From positions 26,848,318 to 26,912,317 of the forward strand of contig NC_087068.1 of NCBI RefSeq assembly GCF_963678635.1: 64,000 nt of DNA, written 5' to 3'. The notes beneath the pieces were generated by a model that ran no database searches, was not told where the DNA came from, and worked only from the letters and a program-made list of their open reading frames with translations. Shown here in pieces: positions 60,840-64,000 of the stretch; position 1 is the stretch's first letter, and the number at the start of each line of letters is the position of its first letter. Origin of the DNA: Symsagittifera roscoffensis. Its lineage: Eukaryota > Xenacoelomorpha > Acoela > Convolutidae. The position numbers were made by a program, and so were the translations under genes.

Positions 60840-63300
60840 TCGATGAGGAATGTTTGATTGTGGCACAAAATGTTTATGTCGGGGTCTCGGGTACTACAGG
60901 ACGTGTATTGCTGTTTCTTCCGGTGACCTCTCAAGGCTATCAAGGCAGTTTTCAGGATGGTGAAGGAGAGCTTCTTCCGGATATAGTTCATAGTGTCTGC
61001 ATACGTACAGTTCAGCTTCTCACTCATTTTTTCCGCCAGTATAGCATGATATCGCTTTGCCTCCTCACCCATGGCGCCGTTGGTCGCAAAAATCAAGGGG
61101 GTAAAAGAGGCATGCTCTACCTGCAGAACGCGGTCGTTGTATTCGACTTTTTTCCGATTCTCATGAGTGTTTAGGATTGGCTTCAGTTCTCGGTTCCTAT
61201 TACTTGGAGCGTTCGGGTGTGTGAAACGGACGTCAAGAAACATTTCCTGCAGCGGCGCCCAAAAACCTCGACAAGAAATATCCATTCTTGCATTGTCTTC
61301 CAGAATGCTTCCACTTTGCTTCCAATTGCAAGTTCTTCATTTTCCGTCAAATGGATCAGACCGGGCTCAACGCTCACATCCTTGCACACGTTACGTAAAA
61401 AGTCGGCTTCGACGTCGCGGACAGCGTTGTGACGCATTATGACGAAACCACCCAACTTACAAATCAAGGCATGGTCGATATCATTTGCCGCGCCACACTC
61501 ACAAGTGTGAGCCATTTTTTTCAGGTGCCATACATATCGGAGACATAGCGCATCCCGGAACTCGTCTCTGTTCATGTGAAAATTCTGCTGCCTAGATGGC
61601 AGACAAGTCAGCCATGCGGATGTTCCTTTTGGCTATAGCAGGTCTTGCGTGCGCTTCATTTCATTCTCACTTCGGAAATACACAATTTCGAGCGCTTCTT
61701 CTGCAGGTTTACGGTTCGATCCTGAAAATTTGCTCATCCAGTTCTATTCGTGTAGTTAATAAGATCTTGTTTAGCAATAACTGCGTTTTTCAGTTTGTTT
61801 GTCAGCTTGACAGAGTTTTCATAGAAACGAGACGCACATTCTGTTGGATTTATTAGACCTAATTTACCAGCTGAGCCGGGCAATGCTATGATGTCCCGTT
61901 CTAGATCACTGAGAGTTCTGTCGACTAAAAGAGAAATAACGTTCCTTAGTTTGGCTTCAAGTGGCTGCATGTGCAGTTCAGAACCAGGAATAGTCCTCAT
62001 TATAAAATTCCACCGACTCTGGATCACCTTGACGAGAGCAATATAGGCAAGATGGGGCTCCGTTTTGGCCGCTGCTTCCAGCGAAGACAACTCATTCGAC
62101 CATTCTTAAATTTTGTCTCGTAGATAGTCGTTTGTGAAGTTCTGGCTGCCACTTGCCGCTCCCAAGTATGGACGTCCTTCGCTTGTGATGTTGATATTCG
62201 TGTTCTCAAAGACCTGCTTGGCTTGCTCTCGGAGACACTCGCTTTTTATTATTAACCAACATTTCGACGGTTTCGGAAAATACCCAAGCTTGGGGCCGAT
62301 ACTGGTCAAAAGATCAAACCACTCACAAAGTTGAACTAGCTTCCCAAGGCCTCCGGCGTCGTCAGCGAACCACTCTTGATGACACCCAACTTTTGTTTAG
62401 ACTGACAAGGAGTTTTTTCAAGCTCAGCGCATAAAATGCCATCGCTAAATTATCTCCTTGAGTGGTGCCTTCCTGTGATAAAATTTCTACTCCTTTGCCT
62501 AGAATGAGTCTGGCTGGCAACCGATAAGTTTTGATAAAATAAGTGCTTATTTTTGGGCATATATGCCTTATAATAAGAAGGGCGGTTTGACGATTCAGTC
62601 TGTTGAAAGCATTCTCAGCATCAATCAATAGAACGGGTTCTGTGGACTCCATCTGGAATATTTCCCTGGCTGTATGAATTGCTGCTTCAACGCCACCTTC
62701 TTGACCTGCGCAGGTTTGCTGTGATCCTGCTGCATGGCAAATATCGGCACCAAAAAATTGAGCTATTGCTTTCCCGAGAAATCTTCTGATTATCTCTCCA
62801 ATGCCTATTGGCCTTATGCCGCCTTTACCATCATTTTAATTCAGTACAATTGCTCTTCATACTATATATGATGCATATTCTTCTTCCTAGAGCGGCTAAG
62901 GACTCACAAAGACTTTCTGAGGCTCTATTGTGCTTCTTGGAACAGAAGAGTTCCTTCATCTTGTTCGCATCTAAACCTGATGGACCTGAGGATCCATGAG
63001 TCCGAAGAGCCGCTGAGTACATGCTCTTCGCACCTAGATTCTCAAAGATCACGGGATGGACTTCGGGAGGAATACCTTGTAGCAATTCTTCCCGGTTTAC
63101 ATCTTGACCAATCGGATGTAACAAAGCCATCTTTGCTCTCACGTGCTCTGTGGGAGGCAGCACTCCAGTAGCATCCATTTGTGATAAGACTTTCACGGCA
63201 GCGCTCAGTCTCCCTTGGAGAACCAAATTGCAAAAACTTTTCATTTTGTTGTCACTATATGAACTGACAACATACATAGTTCCGAAAAGGGTCAAATACC
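60840..63300 (-). pseudogene. Retroelement with reverse transcriptase and C-terminal zinc/nuclease region, decayed
   Basis: Read leftward in at least three frames: an N-terminal block (LVLQGRLSAAVKVLSQMDATG, GPSGLDANKMKELFCS) at 63250-62930; GIRPIGIGEIIRRFLGKAI near 62815; LLIDAENAFNRLNRQ (motif A) near 62620; SQEGTTQGDNLAM (motif B) near 62470; EWFADDAGGL (motif C) near 62370; GPKLGYFPKPSKCWLI near 62290; SRFYENSVKLT near 61820; a CxC..H..C knuckle in CECGAANDIDHALIC near 61490; then DISCRGFWAPLQEMFLDVRF and EHASFTPLIFATNGAMGEEA (61280-61060). RT, then a CCHC-type knuckle, then a PD-(D/E)xK-like domain suggests a non-LTR element of the restriction-like-endonuclease type. Frameshifts and stops show it is dead. 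Confidence 0.8.
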
Positions 63301-63595
63301 AATCTTAAATTATATCTCTCATTATTTATACGTTTCAGGCCAGAGGTATGCTATATCAACCAGAGATGGATCTATCCATTTCTCAACTCCTAGTTTTCCC
63401 AAAAAAGGTCAATTAAAATGGACCCTTCCATCATATGACGGTACGTGCACAGGTTAAATAGGGCCGTTCAACGCTATATAGATATAAAGGCTAAATTTTA
63501 TGAAAAAATCAAGTCGATATTAACGCATCAAAAGAATTGTCAATTAAAATATACCCTCCTCGATTATAGCACAGATAGAATTGTCTATCTTGGAT
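63301..63595. other. Junction between two retroelement copies
   Basis: GTCAATTAAAATGGACCCTT near 63410 and GTCAATTAAAATATACCCTC near 63539 are similar direct repeats flanking the end of the second copy; they may be 3' tail repeats. Nothing coding. Confidence 0.4.
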
Positions 63596-64000
63596 GTATT
63601 TTTAAGATTTTTGCACCCCCTGAGGCAGAGGATTGCACTCCTCAGAAGTGCAAAACTTATTTTTGTTCTTTTAAAGCTTATTGTGTCCGAGTATGATTCG
63701 TTCCGTTTTTCGCTTAGTTTCTCTGCTAGTTTCTGGATGGTTTTTGTAGAGACTGGTGCTGCTCCTTCGGTACACGCAAAAATTAGTGGAACAAAGCTGC
63801 TGTGTTACACATTCAGAATTCTTTGTTGGTGTTATAATGTTTTGACACTCATGATATTTTTAGGCGTCAGATATAGTTTTAGGGCAGGATTCAGTTGAAA
63901 ATTTTTACATCGAAAAAAGTTCGGCTGAGTCGGCCTCCCCAGGTTCCGTTTGCCTTGATTTCGGCTCTATTTCAACATCATGGCTTACTTCGTCCAGGAG
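63596..64000 (-). pseudogene. Second copy of the same retroelement, C-terminal part (runs off right edge)
   Basis: Minus-strand frames give LLDEVSHDVEIEP near 63995, NGTWGGRLSRTFFDVKIF near 63930 (nuclease-like block), HSSFVPLIFACTEGAAP near 63790 and TKISFALLRSAILCLRG near 63650. These parallel the end of the preceding element (CKDVSVEP, RGFWAPLQEMFLDVRF, HASFTPLIFATNGA, LSFTILKTALIALRG). The copies are head to tail in the same orientation but well diverged from each other, and this one also has stops. Confidence 0.75.

Overview
This is AT-rich nuclear DNA from an animal. Genes have GT-AG introns, the protein families are metazoan (a homeodomain gene, an I-set immunoglobulin domain, alpha carbonic anhydrase, mitochondrial inner-membrane proteins), and the spaces between genes and the introns are packed with transposon remnants and satellites. 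A bilaterian with rather divergent proteins fits best. The phylum cannot be fixed from the window alone. One 200-base run of N (8604-8803) marks an assembly gap.

Layout. 1-9294, minus strand: a very large gene, read as one uninterrupted exon of more than 2,400 codons (IQ motif, then a long acidic Pro/Glu-rich chain) running off the left edge, preceded by an Arg/Ser-rich exon with one I-set Ig domain. 16482-17484, plus: a two-exon cytosolic alpha carbonic anhydrase with all zinc ligands. 17.9-25.1 kb: tandemly duplicated repeat, a composite satellite-bearing element and two dead LINE fragments. 28233-30694, plus: a three-exon homeobox gene whose recognition helix is engrailed-like, with an EH1-like motif and an ATTA-rich upstream region. 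31187-33774, minus: a complete four-exon NDUFS4 (complex I). 34345-36197: a dead Mutator-like DNA transposon with terminal inverted repeats, nested in an older repeat. 36628-36882, minus: intronless TIMM10. 43259-51095 (perhaps to 58944), minus: LETMD1, with its exons spread among repeats. 38.6-39.8 kb and 54.1-54.9 kb: a satellite of about 167 bp in opposite orientations. 54.9-56.9 kb: a 2-kb degenerate CATC/CAAC/CAGC tetranucleotide array. 60.2-64.0 kb: retroelement remnants, including two head-to-tail copies of one reverse-transcriptase family.

Three neighbouring minus-strand genes (NDUFS4, TIMM10, LETMD1) all serve the mitochondrial inner membrane or intermembrane space, but they lie kilobases apart and nothing in the sequence shows an operon. 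Most open frames in the window are chance readings of repeats or antisense shadows. The exon models were assembled by matching splice signals, phase and family similarity by eye; none is checked by transcripts.
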